A stretch of DNA of 41,081 bases from Bacteroidales bacterium. Its GTDB lineage: Bacteria; Bacteroidota; Bacteroidia; Bacteroidales; UBA3824. Positions 33,168 through 41,081 of the stretch are shown in pieces. The DNA lies in contig JAFPYR010000053.1 in assembly GCA_017412115.1 (NCBI GenBank), forward strand, positions 126,815 to 167,895, given 5' to 3'. How positions within the stretch are numbered: the first letter of the stretch is position 1; every line of letters begins with the position of its first letter. The translations under genes were made by a program, and so were the position numbers. The notes under the pieces are model-generated. The model saw nothing but the letters and a program-made list of their open reading frames with translations, ran no database searches and was not told where the DNA came from.

Positions 33168-34394
33168 ATGAATTTTACGATTTTAAGTTTTGCCACGTTA
33201 AGTGATTTTTTCAAACAGTGGTTTGGCGTAGAGATTCCGTTACCGATTCAGACATACGGTTTATTTGTTGCATTAGCCTTTGTAGCAGGGGCTTACATAA
33301 TGAGCAAAGAATACAAGCGGAAAGAAAAACTCGGCTCTATGGGTCCTATTTATAAAGTAGAAACCGTAGGCGAAAAACCTCAAGTAAAGGATTTGGTTAT
33401 TTCATTTTTAATAGCGTTTTTAATCGGCTACAAACTCATTGACATCATCTTCAATTACAAGGAGTTTACCGAAAACGCACAAGAATTTCTTTTATCCAAA
33501 AGAGGAAGTTTTATCGGTGGTCTTTTAGTAGGTGCAGCATCTGCATTTTATAATTGGTACACAAAAAACAAAGCCTCTTTAGACAAGCCTAAAAAAGTGA
33601 TTGTCAAGATTTATCCCCACCAATTAGCGGGCAATATCTTGGTTGTAACGGGAATTTTCGGACTCCTCGGCGCAAAACTTTTCCACAATTTTGAAAATTG
33701 GGACAGATTTGTAGCAGACCCTATCGGAGAACTTTTTTCTTTTAGCGGATTAACCTTTTTCGGCGGTCTTATTGTCGGCGGTTTTGCCGGAGCATTGTTC
33801 TTAAAAAAGAACAATTTGAGCAGTTTTCATACGTTAGATGCAGCTGCGTGCGGTATTCCCTTGGGTTACGCTTTAGGACGTGTTGGCTGTCAGCTTTCAG
33901 GCGACGGCTGTTGGGGCATTGAAAACACCTCCCCTGCCCCGTCATTTATTCCTGATTGGGCATGGTCATCAACATTTCCTAACAACGTTATCAACGCCGG
34001 CGAAAAAATAACAGAATGTCACGGCTCTCATTGTCATGAACTTTCAACGGGAGTTTTCCCGACATCGCTTTACGAAACGCTGATGATGCTTGTGATTTTT
34101 AGCGTTTTGTTTTTCTGGTTGAAACACAAAATTAAATACCCCGGAATGTTGTTCGGAACATATCTCTCGATGCAAGGCGTTGAAAGATTGCTCATTGAAC
34201 AAATCCGTGTTAATAATAAACTTCACTTTTTAGGCATGGAAGTAACACAAGCGCAAATTATTGCTACCGGTCTGATTATTAGCGGTTTAACTATAATTTT
34301 CTTAACATGGAAATATCGTGAAAAAATTGCCGAAATTTCAGCATACAAGGAGCAAATTCCAAACATCAAAGCCGAAATAGTAGAGGAAATATAG
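33168..34394 (+). CDS. lgt: Prolipoprotein diacylglyceryl transferase
   Basis: Integral membrane enzyme that transfers diacylglycerol from phosphatidylglycerol to the lipobox cysteine of prolipoproteins, the first step of lipoprotein maturation. The Lgt signature 'GRVGCQLSGDGCWG' (about 238-251) and 'PTSLYETLMML' (about 297-308) are present. 'LPIQTYGLFVALAFVAGAYI' forms the first conserved helix (about 25-44). About seven membrane helices can be traced. At 408 residues it is longer than E. coli Lgt (about 290), because of an insertion of charged loop and extra helices at about 48-150, as is common in Bacteroidota. Putative lipoproteins elsewhere in the window (LSSC at 38.1 kb, FSSC in FloA) would be substrates. 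The next gene starts 92 bp downstream. Confidence 0.93.
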   Translation: MNFTILSFATLSDFFKQWFGVEIPLPIQTYGLFVALAFVAGAYIMSKEYKRKEKLGSMGPIYKVETVGEKPQVKDLVISFLIAFLIGYKLIDIIFNYKEFTENAQEFLLSKRGSFIGGLLVGAASAFYNWYTKNKASLDKPKKVIVKIYPHQLAGNILVVTGIFGLLGAKLFHNFENWDRFVADPIGELFSFSGLTFFGGLIVGGFAGALFLKKNNLSSFHTLDAAACGIPLGYALGRVGCQLSGDGCWGIENTSPAPSFIPDWAWSSTFPNNVINAGEKITECHGSHCHELSTGVFPTSLYETLMMLVIFSVLFFWLKHKIKYPGMLFGTYLSMQGVERLLIEQIRVNNKLHFLGMEVTQAQIIATGLIISGLTIIFLTWKYREKIAEISAYKEQIPNIKAEIVEEI

Positions 34395-34486
34395 GACCTT
34401 AAAAGCAAAATCAACTTGAATGACCGTATTATTTAGAACACGGAAAATATTATAACGAATGCGTTTTTAAAATATAAAAATTGAAA

Positions 34487-35275
34487 ATGGACATAAAAAA
34501 AATATGCCTTGAAACCGAACTAATCGCAAGAGAGGCAGGTAGTTACATAAAAAATGAACGCCAAAAATTCGATTCAGCAAAAATCGAAACCAAAGGTAAA
34601 AACGATTTTGTATCTTACGTGGACAAAACCTCTGAAAAACTGTTAGTTGAAAAACTTTCCGCACTCATTCCTAAAGCAGGTTTCATTACCGAAGAAGGTA
34701 CGAAAAAAGAAATTAAAAACATAAATTGGATTATCGACCCGCTCGACGGCACAACAAATTTCATTCACGGACTTTGTCCGCATTGCGTAAGTATCGCATT
34801 ACAAAAAGATAACAAAACTATCCTCGGAGTAGTTTACGAAATCGGTCTTGACGAATGTTTTTCGGCTTATCTCGGCGGCGGTGCTTTTCTTAACGGCAAA
34901 CCGATAAAAGTATCTGATAAACAATTACTTAAAGATTCACTTGTCGGTACTGGCTTCCCGTATTCTGACTACGGAAAATTGGAAGGCTTCATGAAATCAA
35001 TGGAGTTTATGATGAAAAATACTCACGGAATGAGACGTTTAGGCTCGGCGGCTACGGATTTGGTTTATGTGGCTTGCGGCAGACTTGACACTTTTTATGA
35101 ATACGGTCTGAGTCCGTGGGACGTTGCAGCAGGCGCATTTATCGTTGAAGAAGCCGGTGGAAAAATTTCAGATTTTTCAGGAAAAGACAACTATATTTTC
35201 GGTAAAGAAATCGTTGCAGCAAACAGCAAAGTTTTTGACGAATTTTTATCAAACATAAAATCTTTTATGAATTGA
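34487..35275 (+). CDS. Inositol monophosphatase-family phosphatase
   Basis: A 262-residue Mg2+-dependent, Li+-sensitive-type phosphatase. Metal ligands are E69/E70 (FITEEGTKK), D84 and D87 (WIIDPLDGTTNFIHG) and the C-terminal Asp of 'LSPWDVAAGAFIVEEAGG'. The family includes inositol-1-phosphatase/SuhB and CysQ. The absence of CysQ-type features and the 'NFIHG' motif favour the IMPase/SuhB group, but the exact substrate is uncertain. An upstream in-frame TTG at 34481 is two codons before the ATG chosen here. The stop overlaps the TTG start of the next gene (TTGA), implying coupled translation with the glycosyltransferase, so it may supply or recycle a sugar/polyol phosphate for glycolipid synthesis. 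Confidence 0.9.
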   Translation: MDIKKICLETELIAREAGSYIKNERQKFDSAKIETKGKNDFVSYVDKTSEKLLVEKLSALIPKAGFITEEGTKKEIKNINWIIDPLDGTTNFIHGLCPHCVSIALQKDNKTILGVVYEIGLDECFSAYLGGGAFLNGKPIKVSDKQLLKDSLVGTGFPYSDYGKLEGFMKSMEFMMKNTHGMRRLGSAATDLVYVACGRLDTFYEYGLSPWDVAAGAFIVEEAGGKISDFSGKDNYIFGKEIVAANSKVFDEFLSNIKSFMN

Positions 35276-36288
35276 AAACATCTTTAGTAATATTGAATTG
35301 GAACGGCGAAAAATTTTTACGCGAATACTTACCGTCAGTCATAAAATACACATTAAACACTGATACTGAAGTCGTTGTAGCCGATAACAATTCGTCCGAC
35401 AACTCTTTATTATTATTGGAAAAAGATTTTAGAGAAGTAAAAGTTATAAAACTTGACAAAAATTACGGGTTTGCTCTCGGTTACAATAAAGCATTAGCAC
35501 AAATCACTGATAGTGAATACTTTGTGCTTTGCAACAGCGATATTCTTTTAAAATCAGATGCCGTTAGTCCGATAATAAAATTAATGGATTCTGACAAAGA
35601 AATTGCAGCTTGCTGTCCGAAAATAAAATCGCTCAAAAACCCTGAAATGTTTGAATACGCAGGCGCTGCAGGCGGTTTTATTGACAAATACGGTTATCCT
35701 TTTTGCAAAGGACGAATTTTGAATAATATCGAACAAGATTTAGGACAATATAACGAAAATTCCCAAGTTTTTTGGGCATCGGGAGCATTTTTGGTAATTA
35801 GAAGTGATGTTTTTAAGAAAATCGGTGGTTTTGACGAAGAATTTTTCGCACACATGGAAGAAATCGATCTATGTTGGCGAGTAAAAAATCAAGGATATAA
35901 AATAATGTATTGTGCTGATTCTGAGGTTTTTCATTTGGGAGGCGGAACTCTTGAACAAGGCAATCCGAGAAAACTTTTCTTGAATTACAGAAACTCGCTG
36001 AAAATGTTAACGAAAAACCTCGCTCCCCAAAAACTTATCCCGACACTCTATTTAAGAATGTGTCTTGACGGTTTGTCGGCAGGAGTTTATTTGTTACAAG
36101 GTAAATTTTCATACTTTTGGGCAGTTTTCAAAGCACATTTAGCGTTTTACGGAAACTTTTTTAAACTCTTAAAACAGAGAAAGTTACTAAAAAAAGAAGT
36201 AAAAAACTATAAACATAAAGAGATTTATAACTCAAGTATAGTTTTTCAATGTCTCATTAAAAAAAGGAAAAAATTTTTTAATTTTTAA
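35272..36288 (+). CDS. Family 2 glycosyltransferase (rhamnosyltransferase-like)
   Basis: A 338-residue GT-A glycosyltransferase. The nucleotide-binding start 'KTSLVILNWNGEKFLREYL' and 'VVVADNNSSDNSL' are typical. 'FVLCNSDILL' supplies the DXD-like motif (about 83-93), 'FWASGAFLVIRSDVFKKIGGFDEEFFAHMEEIDLCWR' (about 165-205) gives the acceptor loop and the catalytic ED, and a C-terminal amphipathic, basic tail may contact the membrane. This motif set fits the WbbL/rhamnosyltransferase-like branch; donor and acceptor are unknown. The only start keeping the first strand is TTG at 35272, overlapping the previous stop by four bases. The next GT starts 9 bp downstream. Confidence 0.88.
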   Translation: MKTSLVILNWNGEKFLREYLPSVIKYTLNTDTEVVVADNNSSDNSLLLLEKDFREVKVIKLDKNYGFALGYNKALAQITDSEYFVLCNSDILLKSDAVSPIIKLMDSDKEIAACCPKIKSLKNPEMFEYAGAAGGFIDKYGYPFCKGRILNNIEQDLGQYNENSQVFWASGAFLVIRSDVFKKIGGFDEEFFAHMEEIDLCWRVKNQGYKIMYCADSEVFHLGGGTLEQGNPRKLFLNYRNSLKMLTKNLAPQKLIPTLYLRMCLDGLSAGVYLLQGKFSYFWAVFKAHLAFYGNFFKLLKQRKLLKKEVKNYKHKEIYNSSIVFQCLIKKRKKFFNF

Positions 36289-36297
36289 GGGAAAAAA

Positions 36298-37026
36298 ATG
36301 TCAAACAAAGTAGTCATAATTCCGACTTATAAGGAAAAAGAAAATATTGAAAGCATTATCCGCGTAGTGCTATCTTTGGAAGAAGAGTTTGATATGTTAA
36401 TCATTGACGATAATTCTCCCGACGGCACTGCGGAAATTGTTAAAAACCTGATGGACAAAGAGTTCCAAAACCGTTTGTTTATGATTCAAAGAGCGGGAAA
36501 ATTAGGACTCGGAACGGCTTACATCACGGGCTTTAAATGGGCGATTGAAAATAAATACGATTATATTTTCGAAATGGATGCGGATTTTTCACACCCGCCA
36601 GAGAAGTTAATCGACCTTTACAATGCGTGTTCAAAAGAAGGCTTCGATATGTCAATCGGCAGCCGTTACATTTCGGGCGTTAATGTCGTAAATTGGCCTA
36701 TAGGAAGGGTCTTGATGAGTTATTACGGCTCGGCTTACGTTAGGTTTGTAACCAGAATGAAAATCATGGACACAACTGCCGGATTCAAATGTTATACCCG
36801 TAAAGTATTGGAAGCCATAGATTTAGACAATATACGAATGAAAGGTTACGGTTTTCAAATCGAAATGAAATTCACTGCTTGGAAAAAGAAATTCAAGATA
36901 AAAGAAGTGCCGATAATTTTTACTGACCGCAGTTTAGGCACCTCCAAAATGTCTACAAATATTTTCGGCGAAGCAGTTTGGGGCGTTTTGATGATGAAAA
37001 TCAGAAGCTGGTTCAAAAAATATTGA
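36298..37026 (+). CDS. Polyprenol-phosphate mannosyltransferase-like GT2 (DPM1-type)
   Basis: A 242-residue enzyme of the dolichol/polyprenol-phosphate mannose synthase family, which transfers a hexose from its nucleotide to the lipid carrier on the inner face of the membrane. Motifs: 'VVIIPTYKEKENIESII' (about 4-20), 'MLIIDDNSPDGTAEIV' (32-47), 'AGKLGLGTAYITGFKWAI' (about 66-83), 'YIFEMDADFSHPPEKL' (DXD, 91-106), 'IGSRYISG' (about 120-127) and 'YGFQIEMKF' (about 184-192). No C-terminal membrane domain, so it is the short bacterial form. It is the last gene of the lgt-side rightward cluster and converges on the peroxidase gene with an 11-bp gap. Confidence 0.92.
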   Translation: MSNKVVIIPTYKEKENIESIIRVVLSLEEEFDMLIIDDNSPDGTAEIVKNLMDKEFQNRLFMIQRAGKLGLGTAYITGFKWAIENKYDYIFEMDADFSHPPEKLIDLYNACSKEGFDMSIGSRYISGVNVVNWPIGRVLMSYYGSAYVRFVTRMKIMDTTAGFKCYTRKVLEAIDLDNIRMKGYGFQIEMKFTAWKKKFKIKEVPIIFTDRSLGTSKMSTNIFGEAVWGVLMMKIRSWFKKY

Positions 37027-37037
37027 AAACCAACTTT

Positions 37038-38177
37038 TTACCACGGATTTGAAAACCTTTTGTCGTGAATAAACGCAGTATCGGAAAGCGTTAACAAAAA
37101 GGCTTTCAAATCCGCTAAATCTTTGTCACTGAGGTGCATACCACCATGATTTGCATTTATTGAAAGCGGGTCAATATAAGGCGAACGTTTAAGATGGTTA
37201 TTATAAAAATCCAAAACCTCGTCCAAAGTTTTGAATCTGCCGTCGTGCATATAAGGTGCTGTAAACTCGATATTTCTAAGGGTCGGAACACGGTATTTGC
37301 CTTTGTCAAGAGGATTGCCCGTAACAGCAGAACGGTCGTTTTGTCCCTCAAAATCAATATCTTTGGCATTGTTCATAAAAAGATTTGTCGTCCAAAGCGG
37401 CAACGCAGGACTGCCGTGACAATGAAAACAATCCGCACCCTCGGTTGTAAAAAGCATTAATCCCCTCATCTCGGATTTTGAGAGTTGCAACTCCCCCGCC
37501 ATAAACCTGTCAAACTTGGAATTAAAACTGACAAGCGATCTCACAAACTGCGCTATTGCCTTGGAAATCAAATCAATATTAATTTCAGAGGTTCCGAAGG
37601 CACGATAAAACAAATCCTTATAAAAAGCATCGTTTTTTATCATTTTAACAGCTTTTTTGATATCACCGTCCATTTCGTGAGGAGCTTTTATCGCCATCCA
37701 AACGGTAGATTCTATGTTGGTCATAGTATAAAGAGAATCCTTAGGAACACCATATTTTTTACTCCCTAACTGTTTGTTGTTCTGATTGATAAGTCCGTTC
37801 CAAAAATATCCAGAATTGTTCCAAACAAGATTTATCAAAGGCAGCATAACGTTAGGAGTTTTTTCAGAAGAATTGCCGATAGGACGACCGTCCGAAAAAT
37901 CATTAACACCACATTCAAAAGAGTATTCTTGTTTATGACAAGATGCGCAACTCATTGGTTTGTCGGGATTTCCTGAAAGTCTGCCGTCATAAAAAAGATA
38001 ACGCCCGAGTTTTACACCCTCCACCGTCATAGGATTGTTTTTCGGAATATTCATCGAATCCGGAAAAAACGGTACACCTAAATCATACGGGATAGGATTA
38101 TAATTACTTTGAGGCAATTTTTGCGCACACGAGGACAAGAAAAACAGTCCCAAAATTATGTAATATATTTTTGTCAT
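37038..38177 (-). CDS. Di-heme cytochrome c peroxidase / MauG-MbnH-like lipoprotein
   Basis: A 379-residue periplasmic di-heme enzyme. It has a lipoprotein signal with lipobox LSSC (C17). The N-terminal heme site is C77-x-x-C80-H81 (CASCH) and the C-terminal heme site C250-x-x-C253-H254 (CFHCH). 'YRVPTLRNIEFTAPYMHDGRFKTLDEVLDFY' (about 300-330) is the family's C-terminal signature. The family includes H2O2-reducing CcpA, MauG and MbnH. Its start overlaps the stop of the upstream gene (ATGA), which encodes an MbnP-like protein, making the MbnH-type role (oxidising a tryptophan of MbnP) the best guess. It is third in the operon with the RCK protein gene. Confidence 0.9.
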   Translation of the reverse strand: MTKIYYIILGLFFLSSCAQKLPQSNYNPIPYDLGVPFFPDSMNIPKNNPMTVEGVKLGRYLFYDGRLSGNPDKPMSCASCHKQEYSFECGVNDFSDGRPIGNSSEKTPNVMLPLINLVWNNSGYFWNGLINQNNKQLGSKKYGVPKDSLYTMTNIESTVWMAIKAPHEMDGDIKKAVKMIKNDAFYKDLFYRAFGTSEINIDLISKAIAQFVRSLVSFNSKFDRFMAGELQLSKSEMRGLMLFTTEGADCFHCHGSPALPLWTTNLFMNNAKDIDFEGQNDRSAVTGNPLDKGKYRVPTLRNIEFTAPYMHDGRFKTLDEVLDFYNNHLKRSPYIDPLSINANHGGMHLSDKDLADLKAFLLTLSDTAFIHDKRFSNPW

Positions 38178-38902
38178 TTTTCAAATGCGGCTTTAACATT
38201 CTCGGAAAACATTTTCATCGCCTCCTGATTGTTCATAATGCCGCGGTAATCGGTAAAGAGTGCAGCATTAGGGTAATCAAACATTGTCAAAATATCAAGA
38301 TTAATTATAGCATAAACTTTACCGTCCTTTATAAAAGTTTTCAATGGAATTTTGATTTTAACATCGTTCTCTATAAAACTAACAGGCTCATTTTCTAAAT
38401 TATAAACCTGACCTCTACCGATATGACAATTGAAAGCATTGGTTTGATTATCCGCTGTTAAATACAAAATATTCGTTTTCATGTAATGGTATCCGCCGCC
38501 GAGATAATCAGGCCAAAACATTAAATTTTCAGGCGGATTTTTAAACCTATAACTGCGGTTTTCCAACGAGTCCAATCCGAATGTAAAAAACAATGAATCA
38601 GCATTTTTTAGAGAAAAATCCTGCGAAGGAATCCAAAATAAAGTTTTCGGAATTTCAACATCGGTATAATGAACGGAATTTTTTATTTGAGATTCTTTGC
38701 CGTCCTTGTAATGCACCGTTAAATTAGAAACAAAAAACTGACACTGACAAACTTCAAATGTTAAACCACGTTTTGATTTATAAATCATTTCGTTGATTTT
38801 CAAAGTTTTATCTCCACAAGAGAATGTAAAAAACACCCCGTCTTGAGCCGAAATTTTTCCAACTAAAAAGCAAAAAGACAAAAACAATAAAATATGTTTC
38901 AT
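38174..38902 (-). CDS. MbnP-like periplasmic protein
   Basis: A 242-residue exported protein (signal peptide to about ISA19). The MbnP pattern is visible: an early 'SKRGLTFEVCQCQFFVSNLTVHYKDG' (about 43-68), 'DSLFFTFGLDS' (about 102-112), the family core 'M128-F-W130-P..LGGGYHYMK' and a beta-rich rest. In methanotroph MbnP the equivalent tryptophan is converted to kynurenine by the di-heme MbnH and helps bind copper; W130 is a candidate here. The four-base overlap with the di-heme peroxidase gene supports the pairing. Copper binding is inferred from the family. It follows the RCK protein gene by 10 bp. Confidence 0.78.
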   Translation of the reverse strand: MKHILLFLSFCFLVGKISAQDGVFFTFSCGDKTLKINEMIYKSKRGLTFEVCQCQFFVSNLTVHYKDGKESQIKNSVHYTDVEIPKTLFWIPSQDFSLKNADSLFFTFGLDSLENRSYRFKNPPENLMFWPDYLGGGYHYMKTNILYLTADNQTNAFNCHIGRGQVYNLENEPVSFIENDVKIKIPLKTFIKDGKVYAIINLDILTMFDYPNAALFTDYRGIMNNQEAMKMFSENVKAAFEK

Positions 38903-38912
38903 ACAAAAAAAA

Positions 38913-39608
38913 CTAATCTTCTACAAAAGCTTTTAAATTTTTTGACAAAGCGAAAACAACAATTCCGTCACCCTCTTGCAAAAGAGTATCGGCACGGGGA
39001 TCGATAATTTTACGTTCGCGGATAATTTTGCCGCGCCAATTCGTACGCTCCTCAAACCTCAAGATTGCCAATATGTTAAGATGATATTTATTGCGGAAAT
39101 CCGAATCCTTTATAAGCATACCGAAATAACGTTTCGGCAATTCGACTTCTGCAACTTTATGCTGGTCAAAAAGGCTGTAAACCTCCTGTGCACCCGCTAA
39201 CGAAAGTCTGTCTGTCAATCTTTCAGCGGATTCTTCCTCGGGGTGAACGATTTCAATGCTGCTGTCAATTGCCTCCAAAACCCTTTGATGCGTATCGTTG
39301 ATAGCACGACAAATAAGACGTTTTGTCTCGTCCATCTGATGAAACGTTGCCGTTACCAAAAGCGATTGGCCTATATCCTCACCGATTGCAATTATCACAC
39401 AATCAGCATCTTTCCAAACAGGAAGTCCCGCTTTGATAGCGTTAACATCGGTACAGTCAAGTTTTACGGAAGACGTAATTTTGTCTTTTAAGGCTTCAAC
39501 TCTTTTGTCGGAAGTATCTGCACCATAAACCTCACTACCGGCATTAGTGAGTTTTATTGCAAGCGACGAACCGAAATTTCCTAAACCAACTATAATATAT
39601 TTGTTCAT
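38913..39608 (-). CDS. TrkA/KtrA-family RCK potassium-uptake regulator
   Basis: A 231-residue cytoplasmic protein. The RCK_N Rossmann domain is at residues 1-130 ('YIIVGLGNFGSSLAIKLTNAGSEVYGADTS', GxGxxG with acidic D at the end of strand 2). The RCK_C domain is at about 140-228 ('LPKRYFGMLIKDSDFRNKYHLNILAI', 'DTLLQEGDGIVVFAL'). Such subunits gate a KtrB/TrkH channel in response to nucleotides, and RCK_C domains of this type can bind cyclic di-AMP. That is notable because the window also encodes CdaA. No channel subunit is adjacent within the window, so the partner must be elsewhere. It is the first gene of the operon with MbnP and the peroxidase. Confidence 0.88.
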   Translation of the reverse strand: MNKYIIVGLGNFGSSLAIKLTNAGSEVYGADTSDKRVEALKDKITSSVKLDCTDVNAIKAGLPVWKDADCVIIAIGEDIGQSLLVTATFHQMDETKRLICRAINDTHQRVLEAIDSSIEIVHPEEESAERLTDRLSLAGAQEVYSLFDQHKVAEVELPKRYFGMLIKDSDFRNKYHLNILAILRFEERTNWRGKIIRERKIIDPRADTLLQEGDGIVVFALSKNLKAFVED

Positions 39609-39627
39609 AATTTTTCCAAATTATCAG

Positions 39628-39654
39628 CAAAGGTAAAAATAATTATAAATCAAA
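39628..39654 (-). promoter_or_regulatory. Probable promoter of the RCK-MbnP-peroxidase operon
   Basis: Minus-strand TACCTTTG (39628-39635) is a perfect -7; TTTG (39651-39654) is present but the 15-bp spacing is short. Confidence 0.45.
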
Positions 39655-40014
39655 AATTTCGTCAATAGTAAAACATTGTTACATTGGCAATAGGTTCACT
39701 ATTATTTTCTACCATATTCATAATTAGTAAGTTTTGATTTTATTGTTCGCAAAAATAACATATTTTTGTGAATCAGCAAAAAAATTTCATTTTTGCAAAA
39801 ACATTTCAAAACATTTTATAATTGACCCTTGTTTTATGGTCTTATTTTTTTTAAATCAAAATCTGTATCCTAAAAATCTTTTTCGGATATTTTTAATGTT
39901 TTTGTTATTTAAACATACTGATTTTCAGTGTATTAACAAACTTTTGCTAATGCTTTATTGATTTTAATCAGTAAAAAACATTTGCAAAAGTTTAATACAT
40001 AATAAAAAAACATT

Positions 40015-40022
40015 TATATTTG
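40015..40022 (+). promoter_or_regulatory. -7 element of the Rpn-family gene
   Basis: TATATTTG is a perfect -7, 21 bp before the ATG at 40044; the -33 is only TTTA-like (39991-39994). Confidence 0.5.
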
Positions 40023-40043
40023 CAGAAAAATTGCATAAAAGTC

Positions 40044-40991
40044 ATGGCAGAAGCCCGTTACATAAACCCATATACGGATTTTGGTTTTAAAAAACTTTTC
40101 GGCACTGAACTCAACAAAGACCTGCTGATTAGTTTTCTTAACGCCCTATTCAGTAAATCCAAAAAAATAGTTTTGGACGAAATTACTGATGTAAAATACC
40201 TTAACTCCGAACAGTTGGGACGTTCAAAGGCAGACCGCAAGGCTGTTTACGACGTTTATTGTCAGACAAAAAGCGGCGCAAAATTTATCGTTGAAATGCA
40301 GAATGCTTTTCAACAATTTTTTAAGGACAGAAGTATTTTTTACGCATCGTTTCCAATCCGCGACATGGCAAAAAAAGACACCGTAGATGAGAGATGGAAC
40401 TACGAACTTCAACCGCTTTACACTATCGGAATCTTGAATTTTGTGTTTAAAGACGATGCTGTTGTAAAAAATGGCGACGGTGTTGTGATGGAAGAATCTG
40501 CCGACGAATTCCGACATGATGTAATGTTGACCGACACCAACAACGACAACAAAATTTTTTATAAAAAACTGGCTTTCATATATCTTGAAATGCCAAAATT
40601 CAAAAAAACGATTGAACAATGTGAATCGTTTTACGACAAATGGATGTTTGTTTTGCAAAATCTTTCGCGCCTTATGGAGCGTCCTAAAGAGTTACAAGAA
40701 AGAATATTCAAAAAGGTATTTGAACAAGCTGAAATCGCCAAATACACACCCGAAGAACATTCTGCTTACGAGGAAAGTCTAAAAAATTTGCGTGATTTCA
40801 ACAGCATAGAATCCAGCGCCAGAAACGAGGGCATACGACTCGGTCTCGCTCAAGGTCTTACACAAGGCCGCGAAGAAGGAGAAAAACAAAAGTCTCTTGA
40901 AATCGCTAAAAATCTCAAAGCCGCAGGTCTTGATGTGGATTTTATCGCCCAAAATACCGGCTTAACCAAAGAAGAAATTTCTAAATTATAA
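40044..40991 (+). CDS. Rpn-family PD-(D/E)XK nuclease/putative transposase
   Basis: A 315-residue protein of the Rpn/PDDEXK_2 family: 'YINPYTDFGFKKLFGTELNKDLLISFLNALF' at the N-terminus, then nuclease core D70 (VYDVYCQT), E84 and Q86 (FIVEMQ), and 'QFFKDRSIFYASFPIRDM'. Rpn proteins are DNases that promote RecA-independent recombination; they are abundant and often multi-copy in Bacteroidota, and some are now linked to phage defence. The C-terminal 60 residues carry 'LGLAQGLTQGREEGEKQKSLEIAKNL' and a small helical 'VDFIAQNTGLTKEEISKL' element typical of the family. ATG at 40044 is preferred over an upstream TTG at 40020, which lies inside the -7 element. No inverted repeats bound the gene. Confidence 0.9.
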   Translation: MAEARYINPYTDFGFKKLFGTELNKDLLISFLNALFSKSKKIVLDEITDVKYLNSEQLGRSKADRKAVYDVYCQTKSGAKFIVEMQNAFQQFFKDRSIFYASFPIRDMAKKDTVDERWNYELQPLYTIGILNFVFKDDAVVKNGDGVVMEESADEFRHDVMLTDTNNDNKIFYKKLAFIYLEMPKFKKTIEQCESFYDKWMFVLQNLSRLMERPKELQERIFKKVFEQAEIAKYTPEEHSAYEESLKNLRDFNSIESSARNEGIRLGLAQGLTQGREEGEKQKSLEIAKNLKAAGLDVDFIAQNTGLTKEEISKL

Positions 40992-41048
40992 ATCAACATA
41001 ATAAATTCTAATATACAATGAAAAAAACATTATCAACCCCCAAAAATA

Positions 41049-41081
41049 GCCCTATATATATATAGAGAGAGAGAGGGGGGA
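41049..41081. repeat. Simple-sequence run at the window end
   Basis: A (TA)n run passes into (GA)n and then a G run. It is low-complexity and cut by the window end. Confidence 0.6.

Larger units (their letters stand above)
39609..40043. other. AT-rich intergenic region between divergent transcription units
   Basis: 435 bp with no credible gene. It holds the leftward promoter above and the rightward -7 at 40015-40022. A short direct similarity, TTTGCAAAA (about 39793 and 39981), recurs, and the rest is T/A-rich. A 75-codon open frame at 39734-39961 is hydrophobic, low-complexity and not convincing. Confidence 0.6.

Noticed and set aside
39734..39961. 75-codon rightward open frame in the AT-rich gap
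   Set aside because: The composition is almost only Phe/Leu/Ile/Lys from T/A-rich DNA, with no domain and no ribosome or promoter support.
40044..40991. The Rpn gene as part of a complete insertion sequence
   Set aside because: No terminal inverted repeats or target duplications are visible around it within the window.

Overview
The window looks like chromosomal DNA from a low-GC member of the Bacteroidota, most likely an uncultured Bacteroidales. The evidence is the repeated Bacteroidota-type promoter (TTTG, about 19-20 bp, TAnnTTTG) in front of many genes, the near absence of Shine-Dalgarno sequences, and lineage-typical families: Porin_10 outer-membrane protein, DoxX/thioredoxin-like BT_3928 family, DUF1599, MtaB, and a CesT/YbjN-like protein. 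There is no phage, plasmid, rRNA or CRISPR locus. Most of it is ordinary core and envelope gene content, with some unusual proteins.

Layout. 1-5.1 kb: the end of a WD40 protein, then a leftward operon vapB-vapC-mtaB, a small secreted protein and miaB. 5.1-5.7 kb: 11-bp tandem repeats, a GC-rich inverted repeat and an orphan C-terminal gene fragment. 5.7-13.2 kb (leftward): an adenylate cyclase with a degenerate receiver; a four-gene operon (FAD-dependent dehydrogenase, flavin reductase, CesT/YbjN-like protein, cytoplasmic trypsin-like protease); and an actin/ParM-like ATPase whose phosphate-1 motif lies at the C-terminus. 13.5-18.4 kb: a rightward membrane-TPR-WD40 protein with a nuclease-like domain, a bidirectional terminator, then a leftward zinc-ribbon membrane protein and an SPFH-GYF protein. 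18.5-28.3 kb: a rightward pore-less voltage-sensor-like protein, facing a tight leftward six-gene operon (SPOR protein, two FloA-like proteins, DUF1599 protein, DoxX-thioredoxin protein, CdaA). 28.5-33 kb: tRNA-His, a putative porin, and a TPR/SpoIIE phosphatase. 33.2-37 kb (rightward): lgt, an inositol-monophosphatase-family enzyme and two glycosyltransferases. 37-39.6 kb (leftward): RCK K+ regulator, MbnP-like protein, di-heme peroxidase. 40-41 kb: an Rpn-family nuclease.

How they may work together. The cdaA operon combines two flotillin-like scaffolds, a peptidoglycan-binding SPOR protein and the cyclic-di-AMP synthase, pointing to envelope organisation and envelope stress. The zinc-ribbon/SPFH pair resembles the Bacillus YdjG/YdjI membrane-stress partners. 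The peroxidase and MbnP-like protein match the MbnH/MbnP copper-handling pair. The item most worth following up is the actin-like gene at 12126-13175: its motif order indicates a natural circular permutation of the actin fold.
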